From contig NC_018243.1 in NCBI RefSeq assembly GCF_000227135.1, forward strand, positions 210,923-274,922: DNA of 64,000 bases, in the 5' to 3' direction. Of the stretch, positions 49,707-59,031 are shown piece after piece. The stretch is from Leishmania donovani (Eukaryota > Euglenozoa > Kinetoplastea > Trypanosomatida > Trypanosomatidae). Numbering within the stretch: position 1 is the first letter of the stretch; the number at the start of each line of letters is the position of its first letter. The notes beneath the pieces were generated by a model. The model was not told where the DNA came from, did not search any database, and saw only the letters and a list, made by a program, of their open reading frames with translations. The position numbers and the translations under genes are program-made.

Positions 49707-51515
49707 CTAGGTGCTTGCGGTGCTGCGTTGCTGCCGCTGAAGGAGCTCCTCCTCCATTCGACGTCGCGCACGGGTCGCACAGGCGGCCACGCGATCGGCA
49801 GTGAACCAGTTAACCACACACGTCGCATCTGCAGCATCGTTCGATGACGACGCTGCCCTGCGCCGCCGCACCTGCAGCTGCTGCTGCTCGCTCGTGCAGC
49901 CCCCCAGCAGCTCTTCCAAAAAGAGTGCTGTGCCCTCCTCCTCGCCTCCCACGTGAAACATGTTCTGCGCGCTGTCACTGAGGCAGCGCGGCTGCTGGTG
50001 CTGCTGCTGCTGCCGCACCACCCCGCCCCCAGTGCTGTCTGCCGAAGTCGAGCCGGCAACAGCAGCGCGCTCGATGTCGGCCAGACGCGCCGCAGCGCCG
50101 TCTTTGGGTGAGAGGGAGATAAACTGCATAGGGGGAAAGGCTGTCAGAGGGGCGTCGACCGATTCCGGCATATCGCCGAAGGCAAGCGCTTGAGAGAGCT
50201 CAAACATCAGCTGATGCTGCTCATGCTGTGCCAGCAACCATCGCACGCACGTGGCCTTGTCTACGCCATAGCGATGTAGGCACACGCTGTTTGGCTGGCT
50301 CTTCAGCTCTAGCCCAGCAGCCTCGAGGCGTTGGCGGGCCCCCGCGCCTGCCGCGGCGCACCGGGGGCAGCAGTGCCAGCTCCGAGAAGTTGCTGAGGGA
50401 TTATCCGATGATGAAGAGCCCACCGCGGGAAAGACTTGGTCAAAGAACTGCATGGGAATGCCCATCACAACCACCTGCGCGACGGCGGCGCCGTCAGCCA
50501 CTGTGCCGTCTGCTCTTGGTACAGGCTGCGCGTCCACCAGCGCGTCGCCGGTTTCCTGGAGAAAGAAGCCGTGCTGAGCGAGGGCAGCGGGACTGAGCAC
50601 GTTCGACGCCGCAAAGCAGACATGAGGCGTGCCCGCGTCAGAGCCGGATGTGTCATCGCCGCCATGAGGAGCCGTCACGTGCACCTCGGCCAAGAGTTGC
50701 TGTAGAAGGTCCGCAAAGACGCTGTGATACTTCGTGCTCAGGCAGGCAGCGAAGAAGTCCTTAGCGCGAGCCGCATCGTGGCCGCAGACGTGCGAGGCGT
50801 GCTCAAAGAAGCGGACGAGAGCTTGGCGGCCCTCATCTCTGGCAAGCATGCACGCCGCAGCGTCCATCGTCGCTAGCCTACTGACTGCGCTGTTCGCCGC
50901 GGCCTGCGAGCCTGCAGCATCTGGAGCGGCGCCTTGCTCGCGGTACTCTCTCCACTCCTCCAGTGCCACTCCGGCGGGCGGCACCATGGCCGCGGCCACA
51001 GCAGTCTCGCCGTTGCACAGCCCAGCGCCCTCATCAAAGGGCGAAGGGTGGGGCGCGGAGGGCACGCGCCAGTGGGGGTGCAGCCGGTCCATGTCAGACC
51101 ACACAGCCTCCCATGGACGGCTTCGAAATAGCGCCGCTCCTGTGAAGCCGCATAGGTACAGGGTACCAGGAGCATCCGAAGAGTCGATGGGCGGAGAGGG
51201 GCCGGGTGGAGCGCCATTACCATCAGCCGCAGTCGCACCGGCAGCGGCGGCGGCGGCCCCCAACCGAAATAGCGCTGGCGCTAGATCCGGGTACAGCTGC
51301 GACCACATGCGTTTGCCAGCCGTGGACACGACGCAGAGGGTTCCACCACACTCTAGAAAGAGCCGAAGCCACGGCAGGCAGCTCTTGTAGCGAGCACCGT
51401 AGCCCAGTCCGGTCTGCATACAGTACGACAGGGTCAGGTACTTGCCATGTGCTCGGGTCGGCGTGGGGGTGAGGGTGCCGTCCATGTCGGCCACGATCCA
51501 GTGGCCACGGAACAT
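49707..51515 (-). CDS. HAD-superfamily hydrolase (Cof-like)
   Basis: A 602-residue protein from the ATG at 51513-51515. The HAD motifs are in order. Motif I is WIVADMDGTLT, with nucleophile Asp10 and acid/base Asp12. Motif II is TLCVVSTAGKRMW, with Thr65 (or Ser64). Motif III Lys420 is in YGVDKATCVRWLL. Motif IV is ALAFGDMPESVDAPL, with Asp448 and Asp454. The GVDK and GDxxxD pattern fits the Cof/type IIB phosphatases, which act on sugar phosphates and similar metabolites. The protein is over twice the usual length because of Ala/Ser/Gly-rich inserts and a basic C-terminal tail. Active-site residues are intact; the substrate is unknown. Confidence 0.85.
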   Translation of the reverse strand: MFRGHWIVADMDGTLTPTPTRAHGKYLTLSYCMQTGLGYGARYKSCLPWLRLFLECGGTLCVVSTAGKRMWSQLYPDLAPALFRLGAAAAAAGATAADGNGAPPGPSPPIDSSDAPGTLYLCGFTGAALFRSRPWEAVWSDMDRLHPHWRVPSAPHPSPFDEGAGLCNGETAVAAAMVPPAGVALEEWREYREQGAAPDAAGSQAAANSAVSRLATMDAAACMLARDEGRQALVRFFEHASHVCGHDAARAKDFFAACLSTKYHSVFADLLQQLLAEVHVTAPHGGDDTSGSDAGTPHVCFAASNVLSPAALAQHGFFLQETGDALVDAQPVPRADGTVADGAAVAQVVVMGIPMQFFDQVFPAVGSSSSDNPSATSRSWHCCPRCAAAGAGARQRLEAAGLELKSQPNSVCLHRYGVDKATCVRWLLAQHEQHQLMFELSQALAFGDMPESVDAPLTAFPPMQFISLSPKDGAAARLADIERAAVAGSTSADSTGGGVVRQQQQHQQPRCLSDSAQNMFHVGGEEEGTALFLEELLGGCTSEQQQLQVRRRRAASSSNDAADATCVVNWFTADRVAACATRARRRMEEELLQRQQRSTAST

Positions 51516-51569
51516 GATAGTCCTCTCGGCAGCGATGGTGAAGTGGCTAGGGAGCTGCTGACGCCGTCA

Positions 51570-51572
<3 letters not shown>

Positions 51573-51605
<33 letters not shown>
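51573..51605. repeat. TG microsatellite (about 33 bases)
   Basis: A perfect GT/TG dinucleotide run followed by GTGC units, lying 58 bases upstream of the HAD-hydrolase start, so within its probable 5' UTR or acceptor region. Confidence 0.93.
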
Positions 51606-51609
<4 letters not shown>

Positions 51610-53197
51610 CGTGCGTGCGTTTGCCCTCTCTATCCACCCCTTTACCCGCTGCCCTACCTCCCTTCGCGCCACCGCTGCCAGGGAACAGGTGCGAGGGCCC
51701 CGTGACGCCGGAAATTTGACCAGGCAATCAAAGCCCCGTAAGACGAAGGAAAAAGTAAAGAAAGCGTGAAGAAGAGCGCTGGGCTCAACGATGGCGATGA
51801 GTCCTGCCAGGGTCGCGTACCCGTGTAGAAAGGTGGGGGGTGTAAGAGATGCTGTCCGTAGTGCGTGTCTCTCTCCGTGTCTACGTGCATGAAGTCACCG
51901 TACTGCAGCGGCAGGGCAGCTTACTGGTGTTGCGTCACCAACTCCTCCCCTCCCTCTTTGGTGCCCTTCCTCTGTGCACGTGTCGATGTAGATCTCTAGC
52001 AAGCGGTGCGCTGATGGCCAACGACGCAAACAAGGGCGAGGGCCCCGCAGGAAGACAAGCGACGTGATCAAGAGAGTGAGCCACACGATGCGGGTGGGTG
52101 GCAATGGCGAAAAAAGAGAGCCGATTGATTGCAAGAGATGGGGAAGAGGAGACACGCGACACCCACAGCTGAAGGCGTACTTGGTAGTCGCAGCAGCGGT
52201 GATGCTCTGCACATGTTGCGCGCGCATCGCTGCACCGCTGTGGCCCACATGAGATACAGAAAGGAGCGAAGGGCAGAGGGATAGTCGCACGGACGTGGGC
52301 GTATCGCCCTTTTTCTGCGTGTGTCTCTCTCGATGTGCGCACCGTTGTTGTCTTCTGTTGCCCTGTGCGCTCAGTGCGCGCTCGCCCCAGCGCCCAGACA
52401 TCTCCACCTCTTTAAGGAGGGAGGAGGAGGGGAAGTGGACATTTTTCATGCGTGTTCCTCCGTTGCTGCACTCGGCACCCTCACCTTGTCCCCCTCGCGC
52501 CACCATCATCAGTACCCCCTCCCTCCCTCCCTCCCTCCTCTCCTCCGAGCTTGCATGCCGGTTTTCATGCTCTCGCGCCTACCATTTCCCTTCCTCGTGT
52601 GGCAGTGGTGATGTATCTGCCGGCCGGCCCATCGACCGAGCACGCGGGAGAGCGAGGAGAAAAGAAAGATGAGTACTTTCAGCGTGCGGGCGGGCGGGCG
52701 GGCGCCTGAAGATGTATATATAGCGTGTGATCACCAGATGAAAAAAGGGCTCACTGCCCTCCTCCCCCCTCCGTCCGCCGCACATGCGCAGATGGCGAAG
52801 GGACAGTGAAGCCAACGAGAACCAACTATGCATAATAGAGAATGTATGGGATGGGAGGAGGGGTTGAGGCGAGTGGTGTGTGTACCCGCGCACACACGCA
52901 CACGCAGACGTGGCGGCGCTCAGCGGTATGCCCCCTCCCCCGCCTCAAGCCCTTTTCTTTTGCGCCAGCATGCCTGTCGTGCCCAGCAACGCTGCCCCCA
53001 CCCGCCCCCACTGTTCATATACTGAGCAACAGAAAAAAAGTCGAAAGAAAGCATCGGTGTGCCTTGGAGCAAGACGAGTAAGAAGCTGGAAGGAGGGCAG
53101 CAGACAACATCTACGTCCTGAGATGGTCATAGGGAGAGCAGGATCAGCGAGGCGCAGGCGGTGGTAGAGACGGCAAGGACACGGCAACGCACCTACG

Positions 53198-53554
53198 TCA
53201 CACCGGATCCTTTCGATCGCTCGCACACGCACACGGCGAGGAATACGACGCTGTAGCGGCCACGACTATGCCCACGAAAACAACGGATACAATGTTTCCC
53301 TTTCTGCAGCGTGAGGCCATGCCCCACCCACCCCCTCTGCCGCACAGCACGCGCTCAGCGCCACACTGCCCCCGGCCCCTCCTGCCACGGGCCCCATCGC
53401 GGGATGCGAAGCAGCCTTGGGCACACGCGGCACAGCAGCGCGCCGACTCGGTCATCAGGGAGCACGGCCCTCGCGACTCAAGCTCTACCCACCAACAGCC
53501 GTCTCGCAGGCTGCTCCGACGCCACGCAGGCCAGGACCTGACCGCCGACATCTG
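53198..53554 (-). CDS. Possible small protein with a C-terminal hydrophobic segment
   Basis: Once the duplication at gap 4 is removed, the minus strand has a frame of about 118 residues from an ATG (at 53921-53923, repeated at 53549-53551) to a stop at 53198. The chain is Arg/Cys/Gly-rich and ends with a hydrophobic stretch, NIVSVVFVGIVVAATASYSS, which could span a membrane. I recognise no family. The cysteine- and arginine-rich composition is also what a random GC-rich frame gives, so this may not be a gene. It is recorded because the region is otherwise empty. Confidence 0.2.
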   Translation of the reverse strand, partial: QMSAVRSWPAWRRSSLRDGCWWVELESRGPCSLMTESARCCAACAQGCFASRDGARGRRGRGQCGAERVLCGRGGGWGMASRCRKGNIVSVVFVGIVVAATASYSSPCACASDRKDPV

Positions 53555-53938
53555 TAGCGATACGTCNNNNNNNNNNNNNNNNNNNNNNNNNNNNNNNNNN
53601 NNNNNNNNNNNNNNNNNNNNNNNNNNNNNNNNNNNNNNNNNNNNNNNNNNNNNNNNNNNNNNNNNGTTTCCCTTTCTGCAGCGTGAGGCCATGCCCCACC
53701 CACCCCCTCTGCCGCACAGCACGCGCTCAGCGCCACACTGCCCCCGGCCCCTCCTGCCACGGGCCCCATCGCGGGATGCGAAGCAGCCTTGGGCACACGC
53801 GGCACAGCAGCGCGCCGACTCGGTCATCAGGGAGCACGGCCCTCGCGACTCAAGCTCTACCCACCAACAGCCGTCTCGCAGGCTGCTCCGACGCCACGCA
53901 GGCCAGGACCTGACCGCCGACATCTGTAGCGATACGTC
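53294..53938. repeat. Artefactual duplication around assembly gap 4
   Basis: Bases 53294-53566 (273 bp) recur exactly at 53666-53938 with 99 N between, both copies abutting the gap. An unmerged contig overlap is the simplest explanation. Confidence 0.92.
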
Positions 53939-54086
53939 GCTCTGACCTCGCCATGTCGCAGGTGCCTGAGCCTGTCACCGCCGGAGGTGGTTCGGCGTTT
54001 GGCAGGAATAGGGGTGGGGGCTGCTGCTGGGCCTCCTCCCACACACAGAGTTGAGGGGGCACTGGGCCCTGAGATACCGCGCGCTG

Positions 54087-54859
54087 AGAGGGGTGTGCCT
54101 CTCCTCCTCATCACCAGGGGAGAACATCGCGGTGAAAAACGAAAGCAAGAAGACAAGTCGCTTGCTCACAAACATTTTGAATGGTGCAATGCCTCTCCTC
54201 TCTCTCCCGCCCTCGGTGTAGGTGCGTGTGTTTGAGGATGCTCGCCAGCGTGGCATCACAGCCGCATGCACGCGTGCCTCCAGCCTGCACCGCTGTGCTC
54301 GATCTGCGCGGTACTGTGTGCGACTGCGGGCCGTATCGGCCATCCGATTGTGTGTCTCTCTCTCACCTATGCGTGTCCGCGTGCGTGTGCTGTAGAGCAG
54401 CATAGCAACTCGTCGACGCCCTANNNNNNNNNNNNNNNNNNNNNNNNNNNNNNNNNNNNNNNNNNNNNNNNNNNNNNNNNNNNNNNNNNNNNNNNNNNNN
54501 NNNNNNNNNNNNNNNNNNNNNNAGAGGGGTGTGCCTCTCCTCCTCATCACCAGGGGAGAACATCGCGGTGAAAAACGAAAGCAAGAAGACAAGTCGCTTG
54601 CTCACAAACATTTTGAATGGTGCAATGCCTCTCCTCTCTCTCCCGCCCTCGGTGTAGGTGCGTGTGTTTGAGGATGCTCGCCAGCGTGGCATCACAGCCG
54701 CATGCACGCGTGCCTCCAGCCTGCACCGCTGTGCTCGATCTGCGCGGTACTGTGTGCGACTGCGGGCCGTATCGGCCATCCGATTGTGTGTCTCTCTCTC
54801 ACCTATGCGTGTCCGCGTGCGTGTGCTGTAGAGCAGCATAGCAACTCGTCGACGCCCTA
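54087..54859. repeat. Artefactual duplication around assembly gap 5
   Basis: Bases 54087-54423 (337 bp) recur exactly at 54523-54859 with 99 N between, both copies abutting the gap. Same pattern and same explanation as gaps 2-4. Confidence 0.92.
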
Positions 54860-55165
54860 CGCGAGGTGTAGACGCACGGTGTCGTGGCGGACTGTTGAGA
54901 AACGCGAGTACGTGCTGATGGTGCAGCGCCGTCTATCCCCTCTCCCCCTCATCACCACCTCCCTCCGCGAAGGGGGAGAGAAGCAGGAAAGGCTGCGTGG
55001 GCGCCGTGTTATGCAACGTCCGACGGGGGAAGGTAGAGGGAGAAGGGGTAGCGCAAGAGCGGTTGCAAGTCACGTGAACCTGGCCGATCGCGAACTACAC
55101 CCCTTCCCTCTCTCCAGCCGCACCCCGCCACCACTGGCACATACGAGCCCACGCGCTTGGTTCAT

Positions 55166-56158
55166 TTACAGCTTCTCATGGATGGCGTTCGTCAGCTTCA
55201 CTGTGTCCTTGTGGAAGTTGCGGATGCCCTCGGAGAGCTTCTCGACAGCCATCGGGTCTTCATTGTGCATGAAGAGGAAGTCCTCTCTCGACAGCTCTGG
55301 CAGTTTCTCCACCTCCGTCACCTTGTCGGGGTGGAGCTTGCGGACGACGTTGCCTTCACTGGCTGCCAGCTCCTCCAGTAGCGAGGGGGAGATGGTGAGC
55401 TTGTCGCAGCCGGCCAGCTCCAAGATCTCCTCAACGTTGCGGAAGGAGGCGCCCATAACGATGGTCTTGTAGCCGTGCTTCTTGTAGTAGTTGTAGATCT
55501 TAGTGACGGAGACAACACCGGGGTCGGCCGCGCCGACGAAGCAGTCCGCCTTGGCCGGCTCCGCCTTCCTGTACCAATCAAGGATGCGACCGACGAAAGG
55601 CGAGATGAGGGAGACGTTCGCCTGTGCGCACGCGACCGCCTGAGCGAACGAGAAGAGCAGCGTCAGGTTGCAGCAGATGCCCTCCTTCTCCAGCGTACGA
55701 GCGGCCTGGATGCCCTCCCAGGTGGAGGCCAGCTTGATGTAGATGCGGTTGCGGCTGATGCCAGCCTCCTCGTACATCCGAATAAGAAGGCGCGCCTTGT
55801 CGATCATCTTTTGCTCATTGAAGGACAGCTTCGCGTCCACCTCGGTGCTCACGCGGCCCGGCACGACCTTCAATATCTGGATGCCGAAGCTGACCGTCAG
55901 CTTATCAAGCGCGAGGGCCACCAGGTTCTCGTCGTTGTCATCGCTTGTGTAGTGATCACTGTGCCTGCTGATGTTTGCCCTGGCGTAATCGATAGCCTCC
56001 GTCAAGAGGTTCGCGTATTCGGTCATCTGTGATCCGGCCAGCACAAGTGATGGGTTCGTCGTCGCATCCTCCGGCCGGAACTTCTCCATGAGACTGAAGT
56101 TCGCCGTATCGGCGACGACAGTTGTCATCTCGCGGAGTTGCTCGAGTCGGTTCGGCAT
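55166..56158 (-). CDS. TAL: Transaldolase
   Basis: Transaldolase moves a dihydroxyacetone unit between sugar phosphates in the non-oxidative pentose phosphate pathway. The protein is 330 residues from the ATG at 56156-56158, the normal length of the class with family start QLREMTTVVADTANF (Asp17). Key motifs are DATTNPSLVL, KLASTWEGIQAA preceded by IYI with the Schiff-base Lys142, CNLTLLFSFAQAVACAQA, ISPFVGRILDWY, and DKLTISPSLLEEL. All expected active-site residues are present. The C-terminal tripeptide is EKL, which does not fit the SKL-type glycosome signal because of Glu at the first position, so a mainly cytosolic enzyme is suggested. The 110 codons of open frame upstream are simple sequence. 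A clear splice acceptor and a CA repeat lie in the 5' region. Confidence 0.97.
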   Translation of the reverse strand: MPNRLEQLREMTTVVADTANFSLMEKFRPEDATTNPSLVLAGSQMTEYANLLTEAIDYARANISRHSDHYTSDDNDENLVALALDKLTVSFGIQILKVVPGRVSTEVDAKLSFNEQKMIDKARLLIRMYEEAGISRNRIYIKLASTWEGIQAARTLEKEGICCNLTLLFSFAQAVACAQANVSLISPFVGRILDWYRKAEPAKADCFVGAADPGVVSVTKIYNYYKKHGYKTIVMGASFRNVEEILELAGCDKLTISPSLLEELAASEGNVVRKLHPDKVTEVEKLPELSREDFLFMHNEDPMAVEKLSEGIRNFHKDTVKLTNAIHEKL

Positions 56159-56211
56159 GGTGACCCTTTTTGTGCCCCTGTTGCTGCGCAGATGCGTTTG
56201 CGTGCGTGTCG

Positions 56212-56214
<3 letters not shown>

Positions 56215-56243
<29 letters not shown>
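56215..56243. repeat. TG/CA microsatellite in the transaldolase 5' UTR
   Basis: A run of about 14 TG units on the plus strand, read as CA in the transcript, between the probable splice acceptor and the start codon. Confidence 0.93.
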
Positions 56244-56248
<5 letters not shown>

Positions 56249-56249
56249 G

Positions 56250-56266
56250 CTGCGGAGGAGGGGGGA
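56250..56266 (-). promoter_or_regulatory. Probable spliced-leader acceptor of transaldolase
   Basis: On the minus strand cgtcccccctcctccgc is followed by AG at 56251-56250. The resulting 5' UTR is about 91 nt and contains the CA repeat (56243-56215). It is the clearest acceptor in the window and supports the chosen transaldolase ATG. Confidence 0.6.
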
Positions 56267-58536
56267 CGAATATATAGGAGTTTTATTGGGCGGCGTGTGG
56301 ATGAATGGGAGTGTGGGGCTGTCACGGCCACAACGCAAAACACGAGAACAGCAGTGGTATGGCATGCACGAAGGTGGTTTGGACGTGGCAGTGCGCAGGC
56401 GCGTGTGAGTGAGTGATGGAAAGGGCGAGGCGGCGTTGCGTGGAGAGGGGTAAGAGTCGGCGAACAGCAAGAGCCAAAAGGAAAACAAGATGAAAGGGAC
56501 GAGGAGTGAGGAATAGCCACCGTCGTAGCAACAGACGAGCGAGAGACAGCCGTGGGCATCATATTAGGCTTTTGGGAGGCGTAGGGGAGGCTGAGTGTTT
56601 CAGTAGGGAGTGAAGAAGATTAGGAGCGGCCTGAGGGAGGCGCTCAGGCCAGTATATGGAGAGGGGGAGTGGAGGGACTGCAGGTGAGCGCAGTAGGTTG
56701 CCCTTTTCTTGTCCTCCAGCCATCCGGTGCGTTAGCGAGTGGGTGAGCGCCCCTGCACCCTCCCGTCACCTGCAGCGGGCCTTCTCTAGTCGATGTGCCT
56801 TGCCAGCCCTCCCCACCCCACCGTTGTCGCGCTTCGATGCCACTTCTGTGTCTGCCCGCATGCTCTCGTTGATATTCCTTTGGTTTTGTTCTGCGTAGGA
56901 AGACAGAGAGAGAGAGCGAGAGCGAGAGCGAGCGGGAAGAGCAAAGACCGCCTTGGTACCGTCTGACTCCTCCACTCCTGTGTGTGTGCGTGTGCGTGTG
57001 TGTCGCCTCCGACTGTCTCCTCTCTCTTGCTCGCCCTTTAAAGTTCTAGAAATGAATATAAACGAAAGGAGGCATGCGTGCGCCTGTGCCGGTGTGTCGG
57101 TGTGCGTGTTCGACCCCAGCATGAGAGCACGTGAAAGCAAAGCAAAAAGAAGAGGCGTCAACACGCTCATGCGCGCACACACACGTGGTAACCAGTCTAC
57201 TCCGCAAGAGCGATCGTGAGACGGACGCGCGCGCGCATGTCATCATCTCTCCCCTAACACCCAGTCATCCACGCCCATTCACACTCGCATTCCGTTGCGA
57301 GATGCACATCAAACAGCAGCAGCGGAGACAGAGCGAGGGGCACTACAAGTAGCCACATGAAGAGACGTACGAAGAAGTTGTTTGCGCAAAACCGAGAGAG
57401 GAAAAAGCGTGCGTGCGTGTGTGCGCGTGCGCATGCCTGCCTGCCCAGCACACAAGCAAAAAGAGAATAAGAAACGCCAAAGTGAGGATGAGGGGGGAGG
57501 AGGAGGAGGAGGAGGAGAGAACACAAGAAATGAGAAGGCAAGTGCATGCGCACACACCTGCGTGCACCAGAGCCTCACGCCCCCGCCCAGCAGATACAAG
57601 AGAAGCTTAGGAAGGGAAAGTGCAGAGAAGGTCGGGCGGCGGCGTCGGAGAGGTGAAGAGAAGAGGGGCGGCTGTGCCTGTGTGCCTGTGTGACTGTGTG
57701 CATCTCAGTTCCCTTGCCCGCATTACCTCTTTTGGATGTGCCTTGACGGTGCGCCCCCGGGCCTCCTTGTTTCTTCGGGGGGAAGAGGAGGAGGCTCCCT
57801 GTCCTCGTCGGAAAGTATTGCTGCAAACCGTAGGAAGCCTCGCTCTTGCCGTCTCTCGAACTCTCTCTCTTCTCTCCCCTACTCCCCCTCTCTACAGGTG
57901 AGAGGGCTACACTGACACGGAATTAGGGGGAGGGGGAGGGGAGGCATGCATGGGCACTGGCAGGCAGGGAGCAGATAAGGACAGAGAGAACGGGGGTGGA
58001 TGGGGTGAGGAAGAAGAGGGGGAGAGGTGGCATTCTTGTGTCGAGAGGCTTTTCAGCGGAAAACGGTGAAGGGAGAGGGCACAGAGCGAAGAAAGGGTAA
58101 GAGAGAGGGCGAGGGGGTGGCAGGATCGACACCGAGGCGAAAGCGTGCACACAGAAGAAAGGGAAGGAAAAAAGCGAGTGTCGTGTGTGGAGGGAGGGGG
58201 AGGGGAGGTGCGAGACCGGGGAGAAGGAAAAGAGAAAGCGCGCGCCTGCGGGGGTGAGACAGCGGCACTCGCGCTAGACGAAATGCAAACAACGCGCCAA
58301 AACAAGCGCGGGCGACGCATCATACGCTCGCACCCTCCAAAACCGGCGTTGGGGGGCGTACGCGCGGGGGAGGGGGGCGGTCCCTTGTGCGCATTGCGGT
58401 TGCCGGTGTCGGCGCTCCTCGGCAGCGACGCCATCACTTGCGACACACAAACGCGCAGGATGCCATCGACGTCAAGGCGGTCTCTTGATCACCGTGAGGG
58501 TAAGCACGGCGCAGCCGACGCCAAGGCGCCGACATC

Positions 58537-59031
58537 CTAGCTCGCGGAAGGACGACGCTGCTCGCTAGCGCCTGCGCGCAGCGCTGCGGTCGTCGACTGC
58601 GGACTCTTACTCGCGACGACTGGGCCGTCGCGAGTGCGGCCGGGCCTCAGTGCTTCATTGGTGCTCTCAAGGCTTCCCGTTTCCATGTCGGTCTGCCTCG
58701 TCGTGGCTGGAGAGTCCGGCAAGCTGAAGGCCGCCGACGGTGCGGCAGGCGAGCGACTCGATCTGCGAGGAACCGGCGAGCATGCTGAGATTCTGTCAGG
58801 CGCCGGTGGGGTGCGGCTCAGCTGGTCGTTACTCGTGTTCTCGGCGCTGTGACGGTTGCGGGAGCCGCTGCTGGTGGCAGCTGAGCTGCTCGACGCAGCA
58901 GGGGGCCAAGTGGGGCGGTGCCGTATCCGCACCGCCGCCATTGCCCGTACTGATGAACCTCTTCGACGCGGGTGGAGGAAGTGGCAAGCATGCGTTGCCG
59001 CCGTGGCTCTCATCTTGCAGCAATGACCTCG
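58537..59031 (-). other. Coding-like segment after the stop of the SH3BGR-like gene
   Basis: Directly after the TAG at 59032-59034 the same frame stays open for 165 codons, to another TAG at 58537-58539. Codons in about 58540-58870 end mostly in G or C, as in true genes here, and the sequence changes sharply to purine-rich non-coding to the left. In 58829-59023 a second frame also looks coding-like (ESHGGNACLPLPPPASKRF). The segment may be a C-terminal extension lost by a stop or frameshift, a decayed gene, or a conserved 3' UTR. No domain is recognisable. Confidence 0.3.

Larger units (their letters stand above)
51516..55165. other. Intergenic region (about 3.6 kb) with assembly gaps 4 and 5
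   Basis: No secure gene. It holds a TG microsatellite at 51573-51605, a CCCT run near 52520-52540, GGGC repeats at 52687-52704, and two 99-N gaps (53567-53665, 54424-54522), each with an exact flanking duplication. Removing the artefacts shortens the region by about 800 bp. A small open frame that may be a gene is listed separately. Confidence 0.6.
56159..59031. other. Intergenic region (about 2.9 kb)
   Basis: It is mostly simple sequence: purine-rich tracts at 57480-57535 and 57900-58250, and pyrimidine-rich stretches near 56700-56880. At its right end, 58537-59031, the composition becomes coding-like (see separate entry). Otherwise no gene seen. Confidence 0.55.

Noticed and set aside
55328..56158. 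Glycosomal targeting of transaldolase by its EKL ending
   Set aside because: The first position of the PTS1 tripeptide should be a small residue (S, A, C); Glu does not fit.
57100..57125. gttcgacccc resembling a tRNA B box
   Set aside because: The flanking bases do not form a T-arm stem and no A box or acceptor stem is found at the right distance.
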